Part shown: one piece after another, positions 47,570-60,083 of the stretch | How the letters are laid out: each line of letters begins with the position of its first letter | Position numbering within the stretch: position 1 is the stretch's first letter | NCBI GenBank assembly: GCA_038363925.1 | Contig: JAQQWL010000015.1 | Coordinates: 248,001 to 312,000 of the forward strand | Direction of reading: 5' to 3' | DNA length: 64,000 nucleotides | DNA from: Apiospora phragmitis | Taxonomy: Eukaryota; Ascomycota; Sordariomycetes; Amphisphaeriales; Apiosporaceae | The notes under the pieces: generated by a model | The model's database searches: none | What the model was told of the DNA's origin: nothing | Seen by the model: only the letters and a program-made list of their open reading frames with translations | Position numbers and translations under genes: made by a program

Positions 47570-50500
47570 TGGTTGGCGGGGTGGTGAGAGCCACCCTGCC
47601 GAGGACCCTTCCCTATGGTGTACTCGAGGACTCGAGTGCACACACCTAGAGGTGTGTTGATATTAGACAGAACACTAATGAGCCATCTTGCCCAATCTGA
47701 CATGACTTTAGCTGCTGCCTGTGACTGATGTGTATGCCGCCAACCTAGTAGTTCTTCGCAAAATGGCCATGGGTTTAATAATGATTGCATGATTAAATTG
47801 CGCTATGATTGATGTACTGTACGCTCCTCAATTTGGTATGTCTTTTGGTTTGGGTGAGGAAGATGCTTCCATAGCTGACATTCACGCCAGGCCCCAAGTA
47901 CCACGATCTGGCAAGACTTTCAAACCGACATCCTTCCCGTCAGAATCCTGCGCCAAAGCGAAGCTACAAAGCAGCAAACGGCCCCGTTTTCCAAATCAAA
48001 TCTAAAGCACAGGTGATTGGAAGAACCCATCCATCCTCCGGAGACAAATACGGTGTTCCCAAGGGGGCTAGCTGTCGAAGCTTTCGATCTATCGTTCAAA
48101 TCAAAATACACATCAAGATTGCCTCCTAAGATGACAGCAAGAGAGTTACGAGATCTGGAACGAAACAACCAAGTTCAGCAATGGGAATCTCCCTTATGGA
48201 CTGCAAATTGCCTACGCTTGTGGTATTTGAGATCAGCATCAGTTATATATGTTTCCAGACCTCGATGTACCATCATCTAGAGTACATCCCTTCTCAGACC
48301 TCTTTCATTTGATCATATTCACGGTTATCCCACGGAAGCGTCTTGGTACAACACAGAATTGCCAAACCCGTTTCGAAGCAGACATGCAGACATAGTCATG
48401 TGTGATATCGATGAATCTGGCCAACTGTGGAGGCGTATCTGGGGGGATTCCTGCTCTTGAAGGAAAGCATCCAAACTTTTATAGTCTGCAGAATCACACC
48501 ATGCCGTTCTCGAATAGTATGAATTTATTGTGTTCGAATTTACTGCCATAACCATGAGTAGACGATCAAGGGGAGAGTGGAAGGCTAAATGAAACCATGT
48601 TAACCAGGACCCAAAGAGGCCTGCCAAAGATTTCAGCATGCCAATTCTTGTGGTGGCAGCCCGATGAACAGGTCAGAATATTAGCTGAACGTCTCGGCGT
48701 CAGAAGGATCATGGTGGGTATAGCATCAGTTCTTGCTTAAGGATCTAAAAACCATATCGAAGAGCATTACCAACACAGCCCTTCAGAGCCAGAAAGTGTC
48801 CGAACGCAACAAAAGATTAACCTGGTTTTCACAATAGGTAGAACGAGTGGCAACTCGAAGTTGAGATAGCATACGGGGGGTCAGGAGGTACTAGAACGGA
48901 TCTTGCAACAGTTGAGCGGTAATACAATGAGACTTAAGCTTGATCTAAAGGAGATAGCACAATAACAATGAATTCACTTTCGCTTGAACTCGAAGATCCT
49001 TGGAAGCATAATGAAGATAGGAGCCCACTCTCTAGTTAGGTGCATCTAGGGATTCAAAGTGAATGGTCTCGGTCAATATTTGAGATTTGACACGTTTCTG
49101 CCTACACTCCTGCAAGACAAGCGGTCATGGGGGACAATAAGACGAGAGTTCATAATCTGCTGTGTTCTCCATGAGGTAGCACCTGCTGTACCACTCTTCC
49201 AGAACTTGAGCCATTTCCCCTGTTTTGGAATCTTCAATTACTATCTTCCCGGTATGGAATGACTCCCCGGAATCCAACAAGGACATTTGTAGCCATGGAA
49301 ACTGGCAGGCTAGACAGCTGGAGCTTGGAAAAGGTAAGTCGCCTCTATGTGTGTATTGCCTGTTCAAAACAAAATGGGTTACCTACTTTTTACCTAAGGC
49401 AGGTCCATCCATATATTAATGTAGATGCTGTTTGTAATGGATGGGGCACTTGCTTTAATTTTCACTCTCCAACTTAAGTGCACCATTCAATTTCTGCATT
49501 CCTCTCTAAATTCTTCCACTTTCAACTCATCATACAACAACAACTTCCATCCAACACGCCTTCCCACGCAACGTCTCCTCCATTTCACCACTCCATCCCA
49601 TCCCTTCCACTACACGCAATGCTTTCCATCACGGGGGACGAACTAGGTTGTCCTCGATAGAGAGCAAGTTACCAGTCACAGCTGATTCGATTTCGTCCGA
49701 ACAAACACTGACTTTGTTCACTCACTACGCAGGAAACTAGCAGAACCGAGCCCTTAACACAAGGCACAAGTCGATCTCACCTCAAACAGACGCGCCTTCC
49801 AGAGCGAAGGCAACGATCAGCTGCCGCCAACCCCCCCAAGGTATCGTTTCCTTCTTCCCATCACATCACCCAAGCCAATGTCGATTGGCATGGGACCTTC
49901 CTGGTTACCCGTAAGTCTGAGTTGGAGAGACAGTCCCATCTTCTCGTCCTCGGCTCGGGCCCTGATGCGGCGTCGGAATGCTACATACATATGGACCTAC
50001 CCGCCATAAGATGTATGTAGTTATGTGATCGGTCTGCTCCCGTGATCTCCGTTGGGTCCTCTGGACCTTCGTCGGCCTTGCTGGGAATCTGGCAGGGACT
50101 GGCGGGATGACGCCCCGGTTCAGTGTGGCCGCTGCCTCCATTTGGACAGGCCTGGAAGCACATGTGCTAATGGTGCCGAGCACGCTTCTGTAAGAGCTAG
50201 ACGCCGCTAGCAACACGTTTGAGACTCCTGGAGGGCGTGTTGGGAGTTGACGGCGAGCCGAGCCGCACTCCACCAAGCTGATTCGTGTGTTGCCCATCAC
50301 ACGGCATTACTCGGTCTAGTGGAGCGTCAACAGCGCGCAGCGTCATCTTTCTCCTAATTGATGTTTAGCCATGGCCAGATCAAAGGAACTCCTCCCTGGC
50401 AAGGGTGTTGTGAAATATCTGGAAGGTTGCAGTCATGAATCGGTGGTGGGTATGGACAAGCACTCGAGCTCTGACTGCACAGCATTGAGATAGAGACTGA

Positions 50501-51420
50501 CTTCAAAATTTTTGTTCTTTCATCAGGCTTGACCGTGGCCTTGGACCCCGATATTACACTGACTTCGGTGGGACTAAAGACGGTCACTCATATTTTTTCG
50601 TTGCATTTGCTAGGTCGCTGGCGGTGTGAAGAAGAAATGGAGATATTTCTGTATCACAAGAAAGACAGTAGATATAATTATGCAGTCGTAGAAAGCCTGA
50701 TTATACGAAGTAACCTTTCATATTTGAATCCTACTGATCCGCAAACAGCTGCTGCTGGCTCCTCGAAAGAGGCCAAACAGTTTAGCCACCATATCAGCTA
50801 ACAGGAAAACATGCGAATGCTTCGAGAAGGTGACCTTACACTGTGTTTCGTCTGGTGATTTCGTCTGGTGACTGCCAGGTTCCAGCAGATTCTTGAGACA
50901 CTAGAAAATCCACGACGAAAGGTAAGGCCAGCAAAACAGATCCTGAAGTTTTCAACATGTTAGGGTGAGGCCAACGTGAGACAAAACAGTAGACTGACTC
51001 GGCACCTTTACGGTTTACATTGACGTAGAACTGAGAAGCCGGCCATCTATTCCCAGTCGTTGGTTCACCATATCACAGATAAGTCCTACATGGCCACGAG
51101 AACAAGGCAGAGGATGGGTCGCCCTTTGGGGCCTTGCTGAGTAGAAGAGTGCAACACTTGTAGCCAGAGATATTTAGGCAAGTACACAGGGAAAATTACA
51201 CCTACTTGCTCAACGTATCTGTTCATACTGGCCTCGGATGGGCTGCTATAGGTATTGGTGCACCCCAATACAGCGGATTTCAGGTGCAACGGCTCCCCAG
51301 CGGTCCCCTATCAAAACACCTTAGGTGTCCAGATAGCACAATCGTTGGAAAACATTACATAAGGCAGCTACATGTAGGTACCATCCCAGAGGAGTAATAG
51401 GTTACGTACCTGTGCAATGT
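47570..51420. other. Gene-poor region between the two zinc-knuckle copies
   Basis: About 3.9 kb. Short frames only. A frame at 48017..48280 has a charged helix (MTARELRDLERNNQVQQW) and could be a gene remnant, but nothing supports it further. A pyrimidine-rich tract at 49480-49620 resembles a leader without a gene behind it. Confidence 0.4.
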
Positions 51421-51440
51421 GTGGGCCCCACCGCATGTTT
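51421..51440 (+). promoter_or_regulatory. Shared 20-base upstream element, copy B
   Basis: Identical to 41857..41876 over 20 bases, and located 129 bases before the ATG of zinc-knuckle gene B. A TACGTA motif lies shortly upstream in both copies and a CT-rich leader follows in both. Confidence 0.6.
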
Positions 51441-51549
51441 GATTCTTGGTCAAAAATAAAATTCTGCTGTTGACTTTGCTCCCTCTCCTTCTTCCTCCCA
51501 ACAACCTCGTCATCAGCCAGCCCAGAAACGTCAAAACTTCTGTATTGCG

Positions 51550-53073
51550 ATGCCACCAAGAGGAACCTATCGCAGCGGTCGCCGGCCATCAAGAGGCGGC
51601 CGCCAAGGCCAACAAAGAAATAGAAACCCCAATGACAACAACGATGGTGTGCAAAACAGTGCGGCCTGTCAGGCCGTAGCACAACCACAAAAACCAGGTC
51701 AGTACTATGGCTATCCTCCATATCCCCATGGGTACGGTCCTTATGGACATCCCTACGACGGTGGATATGGATATGGATATGCCCAACCACCTTGGGGATA
51801 CGGACAGCCTCCGCCCCCGGCGATGCAGGAGAACCCTAACGGGCAGGCGCTGGTATTCGCACCCCCTCCACCCCCAGCAATGCAGATGCACCCTTACGGA
51901 CAGGCACCAGCATATGCACACTCTCCACAATCAGCTGCTGAAGTGACGAACCCGTATAAAGATACGGATCCTCGCTATGCAGAGTGGGAGCAGAATCGAC
52001 CCTTCAGCTTCGGTCAAGGACAGTCGACTGGTTCCAAGCCAGCTCTGTCCAAGACCAAACCCAAGACCGCTAAGAACAAGCCCAGGGCCGATCGAGATGA
52101 TATTGGAGATTATGACATGAACAAGCTGCCTGCAGCATGTTGGACGTGGCCTCCAAATCTCAAGGAAAGGCGGGCAATCTTATGTCGAAACTGCGGTGTT
52201 AAGCACCCCCTGAACTGTGTCGTGGTCCACTCGATCCAATCGGTAGACTACCAGGATGCACGTTTTGCGGGAGCCAAAAGCACATCATCGATGTCTGCAC
52301 CCGTCTCAAGCAACAGCGCGAGCGTTCACAATGGATTTTATACTTGGCATGGAAATCTCGACAAGGTCTAGCTCCTCTTCGTATCCTGCAAGACTACTCA
52401 GGCGAAGTGGCCGGCGACGACGTCAAGAGACCAGTGCTAAACCCCGTGCTGGCTAAGGTCTGGGAGCGAGAAGTCGTATGTCTCGACCAGGCAGCCAAGC
52501 GTGATCCATATTGGAAGCGGTTCGAATGGAACATCAACACCACCATGCCGCTCGGCAACGTGGAAGTCGATTTGTTGCCAGTTGGCCCAACCATCCCTCC
52601 GAATGTGGTGAACAAGGGGCCACCCAGTTGGTATCAGGCCTACAGGAAGGATCCAATGCCGGACCACGGGTATTTTGCAGTTGACCCCTTGGATAAGTAT
52701 CACAAATACGACGAGAGATGGGTCGTGTTTGAGAACTCAGAGAGGGTGCCAGCAGATACCGAGAAGTCCTGTGCAAAGTCCTTTCCAATGTTCCAAGACT
52801 CGGTTCTTACGTCTGTTGTTGTTAAGGCTGAGAAAAGGAGAGACCGAGACGACGATCAAGAGATGCCTGACAGACAGGATTTGGCAGCTAAAAAGCACCG
52901 TGGGGACCATTATAAGGACGTCTTAGCTGAAATAAAAAAAGGCTCAACCCCTTAGCCAAGCCTTCGAGGGTACCATCCCCTTTGACGGGGCTATCGAAGT
53001 AGACGACAAGACCCTGGCGGATGTTGTTGCCAAGGCGGATGCAATTCAGAATCCACTGAGCCAGTGCAACTAA
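51550..53073 (+). CDS. Paired zinc-knuckle protein, copy B (frame broken twice)
   Basis: Paralogue of the gene at 41964. N-terminus MPPRGTYRSGRRPSRGGRQGQ, then Tyr/Gly/Pro-rich repeats, RYAEWEQNRPFSFGQGQ, a Lys-rich stretch, and WTWPPNLKERR. Zinc knuckles at 52183..52220 (CRNCGVKHP...LC) and 52257..52300 (CTFCGSQKHIIDVC). Then VKRPVLNPVLAKVWEREVVCLDQAAKRDPYWKRF-type sequence shared with A, and a C-terminal VDDKTLADVV motif echoing VDVTALHSLV in A. Two breaks: one C missing from the run 52206..52210 (restores HPPELC), and one A too many in the run 52934..52940. With both corrected the length is divisible by three (507 residues) and the frame ends in TAA at 53071. As written, the first frame stops at 52371. 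Function unknown; RNA or DNA binding inferred. Confidence 0.62.
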
Positions 53074-53771
53074 GCCGTCAGCCGTAGTATTCAGCCGTGC
53101 CCCAGTTACAACGAGTGTCACCCACCAGACCAGATGGCATGTGACGAAGACTGTGGCAAATGCTGCGACACCAGACTTCGTCCTTCTCGTGATATTCTGG
53201 CGCGATGGTTTCGAGTGGGCTGTTGACAGGCTGGTCCGAGATCAGATCAACGCGAATCAGTGCAAAAGTGAACTGCAGGATCTCTTCTTAAGCAGATACA
53301 TCGAGATGGGTGAGCTTGATGAAGACTTCAAGGTATCGATGTCACTGCTTCAGGCCCTCGTCACCCGAACCTTCAAACTCATTGCCCTGGACGAGGATCG
53401 GATCGTCCAGGAGATGAAGTAATGACTGAAGGGATTGATTTGGATGCGGAGAAGGTTAAAGACCTCGTCTTGTCGAGCAGGCCGAGAAAGCCATTGCTAA
53501 GAAGGGCAAGAAGGACCAGGAGCCACCCCGTCCTGCGGAAGAACAACTTTTCAAGTACGAGACATCTCCCGAGAACGAGGACTCTCACACGGAAGGAAAC
53601 CCTTCCAAGGACGAGAAACCTGACGTGGTCGAAGAAGCTGGTGAGACTGCACAGCCTGCAGCGACCAACGAATCTCCAGAGGCTAGTGGTGCTCCTACGA
53701 GTACAGAGGACACATCTGGAGATACGCAACGCGAGGGGGGTGAAGACAGCAACGAGGCTGTAAACACCTAG
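53060..53771 (+). pseudogene. Companion fragment downstream of copy B
   Basis: A continuous frame 53060..53422 (SAVVFSRAPVTTSVTHQ, TPDFVLLVIFWRDGFEW, CKSELQDLFLSRYIEMG, EDFKVSMSLLQALV) has no ATG start and overlaps the end of copy B. Downstream, two more one-base frame changes join IDLDAEKVKDLV to VEQAEKAIAKKGKKDQEPP and an acidic Glu/Ser/Thr tail ending TAG at 53769. The layout (about 100-residue core with APxxMV/TPxFVLL, then acidic tail) recalls the companion of copy A, but the similarity is weak. It is a decayed or 5'-truncated gene; no family recognised. Confidence 0.4.
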
Positions 53772-56700
53772 ATATAGTTTTGGATTAGATACCACAGTCC
53801 GAGAATAAACTATTTCGACCCAGAATTAACCTGACTTTACTTTTGCAGCTGCTCGTGACGTGATGTATTTATGCGAATCTCATTTTGATTCCCGGAGAAA
53901 TTGCTACACTGTAGTAATACTGTCTTGTGCTGCTTGACCTGTGATCGATTCTCTTTGCGCTACGCCACGCCACTCCAACTTGGTCCGTCTCCTGACCCAG
54001 ATAACTGCGAGCATTTACTGACACTCACTTTAGGCCATGCCCCGAAATCGATCTGACGACGACATCCCCGGCTCCCGAGATGATGCCACGACCGGAAGCC
54101 TAGACAAGGCGAGAATCCCGATACGCTGCGTAGACACAGCAGTATCTAGTGCTTACATCGGCTGCCGCCCGAGATTGCCAATTTATCGTGGAAGCAAGGC
54201 CCCTTGGATTAACATGCGCCTGATATCTCTATCGAGGACACAACGATGGATGCATGGCTAGCGGGACAGTTCACCTGGTCGGGAGGCAAGGTACACATGC
54301 TGCGAGATGTGATGTACTACGACAGGAATCGATGCCATGGGCTACAGCTATTGGTCCGCAATGAGCATTCGAAATACCAGAAAGGAAGAGAGACGAAGGG
54401 TCTAGTGGAAGCAAGCATACCATCCTTCATCGGCTTATCTTGTTCCCCTCGGCGCAGCACTCGAACAGAGCCTCGAGATACCATCACTGTAGGTGTTCCA
54501 GGTTCGAGACGCCCAGAAATGGGCGAATACCATGAAACTACATATCGGTACGTGCCAAGAAGATGTGGATGAATATATGATCATTAGGAAAGGGCAGACA
54601 GTTTGGGCAACATGGACTCTTCATATAAAAACAGATAAGACATAGGAGAAAGGCTTTGTCGATTAGACGATCATGAGAAATACTGCCGTTCCTCAGGGTT
54701 GTGTCCACTGCTAATTATTCTTCGTGTAGAAGCACGCCCAGCACAACCCTCTGTTGCAGACTGTTTCTTGTCTTCGGTGACGGCTTCGGTGGGTGTCTGC
54801 CTGTGTTAAATAGCGAGCACGAAGTCATACGATGGAGTGTCTCTTTTCGTTGTAATATGCGGTATCTGACCGAAGCTTTTGCATTCCAAGATCACACAGG
54901 CAGTCCTTCCTTCTACCAAAGGCCACGAGGCCGCCACGAATAAGCTCTCCTCGTTGAATGGCCCCGACGTTCTTGGGCTTCTCGGCTGTCAGAATTGCTT
55001 TCTTCAATGCTGTATGCGCGTAGTTGAAGAAATCCCACGACACCCTAAGCTGCCGTGTCGAACGCACTCACGAACAAATCCAAGACCGACGTACAACGAC
55101 CAGGGCAACTATGACATGAGAACCTTCATCGATATGGGTCCTAAGCCCATCAGTCCCGAAACCTCGACTCAATCTATTTGTACGGCCTAACCTCTACGCG
55201 ATGGGTGTCGATAGCAGCAGCCGAGAAGAATGGCTCTGCTTGGGACGACTCCGCCGTCTTTGATGTCGTCCGTATCCGCTCAAAGCCAAGAAGTTATAAC
55301 CAATGGAGGCTGACCACCTGCCTTGGATGCGCGGGTCCTCGAGATGAGTAAAAACTAGACTGCTTCTTCATAGATCGACTGTCGGCTGGGAAAGCATTGG
55401 TTGGATAGCAAGTGCCTTGTCGCTGGCCGTCGTTGAACGAGCCACTAGATCCCATGAGATCGAGAATGCCGTAGTTTTGGATAGCAATATAGAGAAAAGG
55501 GTGAAGAAACGACCATGACTGCGTTGAATGTATTGTAAAGGTCTCACAACGATGAAGTATTTATCAAGCGAACGGAAATCAACGGTAGGGTAGGTTAGAC
55601 TAAGGCAAAACACCAAGATTGCCAGAATCGTTGGCAATGAAAAGGCCCTAATATAGGACGACTTGTACATAGATGATTTAATCGTTTTAAGCCGATTGGA
55701 AATGTTCTTCTTACATAGCGGAGCGCTCTATCTTGGTAACTGGATATGAAGTAGAACTGTGAAGCGGGAATCGGCATGTTGGAGAGGTGAAGACTTGCTC
55801 CCCCTGTAATCGTGAGCAGAGTACGGAAACTGGTGCACCAAGATGGAAAGCATTGGCGAACATGTCTCGCGCAGCTGAGTGCACTCGGGGCTTTGAATAT
55901 AGGAAGTAATATGCAAGTGTCTCCAGCACGGATGGGAAGTTGTTGGCTTCAATTGAGGAATCGATGCTAGACACGCAATAAGGACACTGCCCGCATCACG
56001 ACCGCGGTCGGCAATAACCTGCACCCCGGAGAAAGACCAAGGTCAGCTTTTGAGCTGAGAAAAGGTCATCCACATAGTAGCACGGTTATAGCTCAGATAT
56101 TGCCAAACTCCACAGGATCAACCTCGCCGACGCACTCCGTTTGGGAAGTGATGCGGGCTGAGCAGCTCGGATTACCAGAAAGTACAGTATCATCACGGCC
56201 ATGAGCGACAAAAGAGCATATTGACTTACATACTTACAACACCACCCACGTCTTTATACGCTGCTGAAGCGAGGCGAGGGGTGTTGGCTACAGAGTTCTT
56301 CAGAATAGAATGTCCGGTTTTGCAGTAGGTCATCACCGCATCATGGAAGCCGCCCGAAGGGGCCCTCGTGATGATGGTTTTAAGCAATGGCTCGGAGGTC
56401 AATCTTGACACACTCATCGGAATTGCCAGCCGCGTGGAAAAATAACAAGGCAGGCTGGCAATGATTTGAGTTGGTGGTCTTGCATAATGAAGAAAGGGAA
56501 AGGAAGAAAAAAGAAGGGCCGGCCAGAAAACATTTTGTAGGCCGTGATGGGGACACGGTGGGGATTAGCCACAGATTTGCCGGCTAGTAGATTTTTTTTC
56601 CTGATAGAGGGTCTGGTTGGAGGGGCTACATGATACGAGCAAGAAGAGGGAAAAAACAAGACAGAAAAAGTTGTCAATTGGCCAGCTCTCCAGTGTCAGC

Positions 56701-57682
56701 CTCGTGATGACACACAGCGGCTGCTGCAGGCAAAGCCAGGTTTCCAGGGACCACAGGTGGGCTGTTTACCCCCACACGGGCAAAAGCAAGGAGGCTGATA
56801 TGAGCCGTGAGTCTCGTTCTCTTTTGGTTAAGGTTAGGCTCTTAGTGGAGGGTAACAGTGCTCTGTGCCTGCAAACTGGGCCGGGCTGGTTACGTCTTCG
56901 GCTCAGCTGTAGTGTAATTGTAAGCCCGATAAGATAATGTAGGTACCGTAGTAGGTGACTTCACGCTACATGTACACAGCTTTGAGGCGAAATGCAGCCC
57001 AATCGATATTCGCTCTGTCTAGGTCTGCAGTAGGGAAGTCCCCGGTAAAATCGCAAGAGGATCATTGGTCTTTGGGCGACGGAGAGAGAACGTTTCCAGC
57101 AGTTTTGGGCTGGCCGGTACTTGCCAGCCAAAGGCTGTAACCGGCAAAGTACATCCCTAACCTGCCACACTAACCACCTGCCCTCCTAACGTTCCTCGAG
57201 CAAAATCTCCAGATCGAACCATCACTTTTTCTCCAGAGCTAAAGAAAGCATTCACAACCACCAGAAGACACCACACAACTGCACGATTCCGACTACATCG
57301 CCTCTTGATACCCAACAGCCTCATATACCCAGTCAACATTCTCATTGAATTCCGTCCAGGTCCCTCGCATCTCCCACTGCAACTGACATCATCCACCTAC
57401 GCGACGCACACACACACATTCGTACACACCGTCACCACCACCCTTGCATACCCCCAGGGCTCTTGGCGAAAAACGCCATTTGCGAACGAGACTATCGTCA
57501 CGGACACAGCCAGCCAGCCACGAGCTACCGAGTTGCATCTCGCTCTCCGACCGGCGATACCCTTGCTCAGAATTGCGAAGTTAGAATAGTTCGAAAGAGA
57601 GGTTTTCATGCTTTGGGGGACGAGTTGGATTCACTATTAAATCAAACCGCTTTTACAAACCCGCCATCGCCACTTTTTCCCC
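53772..57682. other. Gene-poor region, no supported gene
   Basis: About 3.9 kb. Frames such as 54037..54261 (+, beginning MPRNRSDDDIPGSRDD), 55711..55974 (-) and 56226..56417 (-, followed by GTAAGT) have some protein-like composition and could be gene relics, but I cannot build a model. The last ~500 bases are C/A-rich and fit the leader of the eIF4E gene. Confidence 0.4.
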
Positions 57683-58830
57683 ATGGATAACAAGAACTCC
57701 TCTTCCATCTGGAACCGCCGCCCCAAGTAAGTTCTGTCTTCCCGCGAGATTCGATCCCGGCGCTTTGTTTGGCTAACACGTCAATTTTGTGCGTTTAGTA
57801 CTAGTAATCTTTCTCTATCGACGCCCCAGACCGACCCCTCCACCGCCGCTAGGGACTTCTCATCTCTATCTTCCGCCCGCCGCAATGGCGGGCCGACCTC
57901 ATCCCACGGAAAGCCCAACCCCTTCTCGGCAACAACCTCGGGCAGCGGGCTAGCCTCTCCGACCGGCGGAGGCTCTAGTGCGTTCGGCTTGGGATCCGGT
58001 GCCTTTGCGTCGTTCGGCGCTGCTGGCAAGGGGCCTAAGACGCCTGGCAATCCCTTCGAGATGGCCATGGGCTCGGTTGGGGGTGGTAAGAAAACCCCCG
58101 CCACCGAGAAAACCTCGTCCGAAGCACTGAGATCTGTCTCCGGCAAAGCGGGCTCCGGACCGTCCCACCCTCTACGATACACCTGGTTCTTCTGGACGAG
58201 GCCGCCGATAAGCAAAGCCAATGGCCGAGTGGACTACGACAAGACCCTGCACCCCATGGCCAGGGTGACGACAGTGGAGGAGTTCTGGACCGTCCACCGA
58301 CACCTAAAGCGACCCTCGGAGCTGCCCGTCGTAACGGATTACCACTTCTTCAAGGAGGGCATTCGCCCGATATGGGAGGACGATGAGAACAAGGAGGGTG
58401 GTAAGTGGACACTGCGGATGAAGAAGGGTGTCGCGGACCTATACTGGACGGAAACCATGATGGCCCTGATTGGGAACGCACTCTCGGACGGAAGCGAGGA
58501 GATGAACAATGCTATCAACGGAATGGTCCTGAGTGTGCGCAACGGCGAAGACATACTCAGCATCTGGACGTCTGGCACCGGTAGCATTGTTCTCAAGGTT
58601 CGGTATGTGTATACTACTCCATGCCCTTGCCACAACCTGGCTTCTAACTATGGGACTACAGGGACATGCTCAAGGCGTGGCTGAAGTGCCCCCAGAACAC
58701 GATTATCGAATTCAAGAGCCACACGGACAGCATGACGCAGCGCGCGCAGATCGACGAGCAACGCCGCGAGAAAGCTGCCAACAACTATAGCAACGACAAC
58801 AAGCGTGCTGGGGCTAGCAGGCAAGCCTAG
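57683..58830 (+). CDS. Class II eIF4E (4EHP-like) cap-binding protein
   Basis: Exons 57683..57726, 57799..58602 and 58662..58830; introns of 72 and 59 nt (GTAAGT to TAG, GTATGT to CAG). 338 residues. A Ser/Gly/Thr-rich N-terminus of about 120 residues precedes the eIF4E fold: HPLRYTWFFWTRPP, VEEFWTVHRHL, FFKEGIRPIWEDDENKEGGKW, MNNAINGMVLSVR, DILSIWTSGTGS, CPQNTIIEFKSHTDSM. At the position of the first cap-stacking Trp of class I eIF4E there is VDYDK, that is Tyr, as in 4EHP/eIF4E2; the second stacking Trp (PIWEDD) is kept. Class II members bind cap more weakly and often repress translation; the role here is inferred. Cytosolic. Confidence 0.92.
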
Positions 58831-60083
58831 GACGTTTTGCAGCTACACCCCTCCGCCGCGGTCAGCAAGATGACGTGGCGAAGTGCCCTGGACAACGGGG
58901 AAGACGACCTTGAATGGGCGAACGAACCCCTTGATGATGTTGAGTCATGACTTTTGACGACGATGATGGATTGCATGGTTGGATGTCGAGTCTAGCGTTG
59001 AGCAGCAGGGTTTAATTGTCGCTTGGTCCTTATTGTATGCCTTATCTGTACACTATGAAGCATTTGACCCTTGAAAGAAGGGAAGGGCATATGGGTTGGG
59101 CGTTGTCCGGGCCGAAAGAACCGTCTTCGCACCACGCTCGCAAATGAAGCGGGCGGCGGGAAACCGCTACCGACTATCTAGCACCAATCTGAAAAATATT
59201 GGCTGCGAAGATTAGCTGAATAACAGTCAATAGGCCCAAAATGTTCGCTTATTTATTCATGGTCGGGATGAGTGGCGATAGGAGACTAGGCAGACGAGGA
59301 ATAGCTAGGGATAGGATAGCTCCACTAGCTACGGATGGAACTGCCTACGACGGCAGTTATAGTTACTACGACGCCTGTAGGACGTCCCATAGAGGCATCT
59401 GGAACTGCGAATCCGCAGGGTATTGCTAGTAGTTGTAAATAGGAACCAACGAGCCATTATGATGCATTCGCCTCGAGGTTATCTACAATACACCATTCTT
59501 ATGCTCAGAGTAGGTCACATGCACAAAGTACACCATCTTGCAGGAAACGCCAAAATGGGTATCGTACATTATTCTGGGTTGGTGGACTAAGCCACACGAA
59601 ACGTCATCTATGTCCATGATCATCAATGCCTGCAATGAACCCACGCAGAAGGTAGGAGTAGCCAGCGAAAACATTTCGCCTTCAATTTTGATCGGACAGG
59701 CTCTTTTCCCCCAATGCCCTCAAAACTCCACCAACGCCGGTTCTCAAAACCCCCTGACCAGTTCGCCCCACTCAGAACGAAAGGCGGCGGCTGCTGTTGT
59801 GGACTTATCCCGAACCGCTACAGAGCAGCAAGCCGTGACTGGGCTCGTGTGAGGCCACTGATGATGTATGATCTATAAAGTGACTGAACTCCGGTTCCGA
59901 CTCTAAACAGGTGATTCTCCGATATGTCGGCGAAGGAGCAGATGGAATTTGACTGTGGTGATGCGTGTTCCACACAAGAATCTTGGCGTTAAGCTCGGTT
60001 CTGATCGCCATTCATCGTCAGATAGCTGTCGGGTATGCCAATGTTCTATACATCGATTGTTGTCAGGTGACGGACGACCGCTC
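58831..60083. other. Convergent intergenic region
   Basis: 3' flanks of the eIF4E-like gene and the CAF-1 gene, about 1.25 kb. No gene seen. Confidence 0.5.

Noticed and set aside
54490..54520. tRNA B-box-like GGTTCGAGAC
   Set aside because: No matching A box or acceptor stem upstream and downstream; no cloverleaf can be drawn.
54246..54572. Plus-strand frame of 108 codons beginning MDAWLAGQFTW
   Set aside because: No recognised family, no intron chain to neighbouring frames; could be a relic but unsupported.
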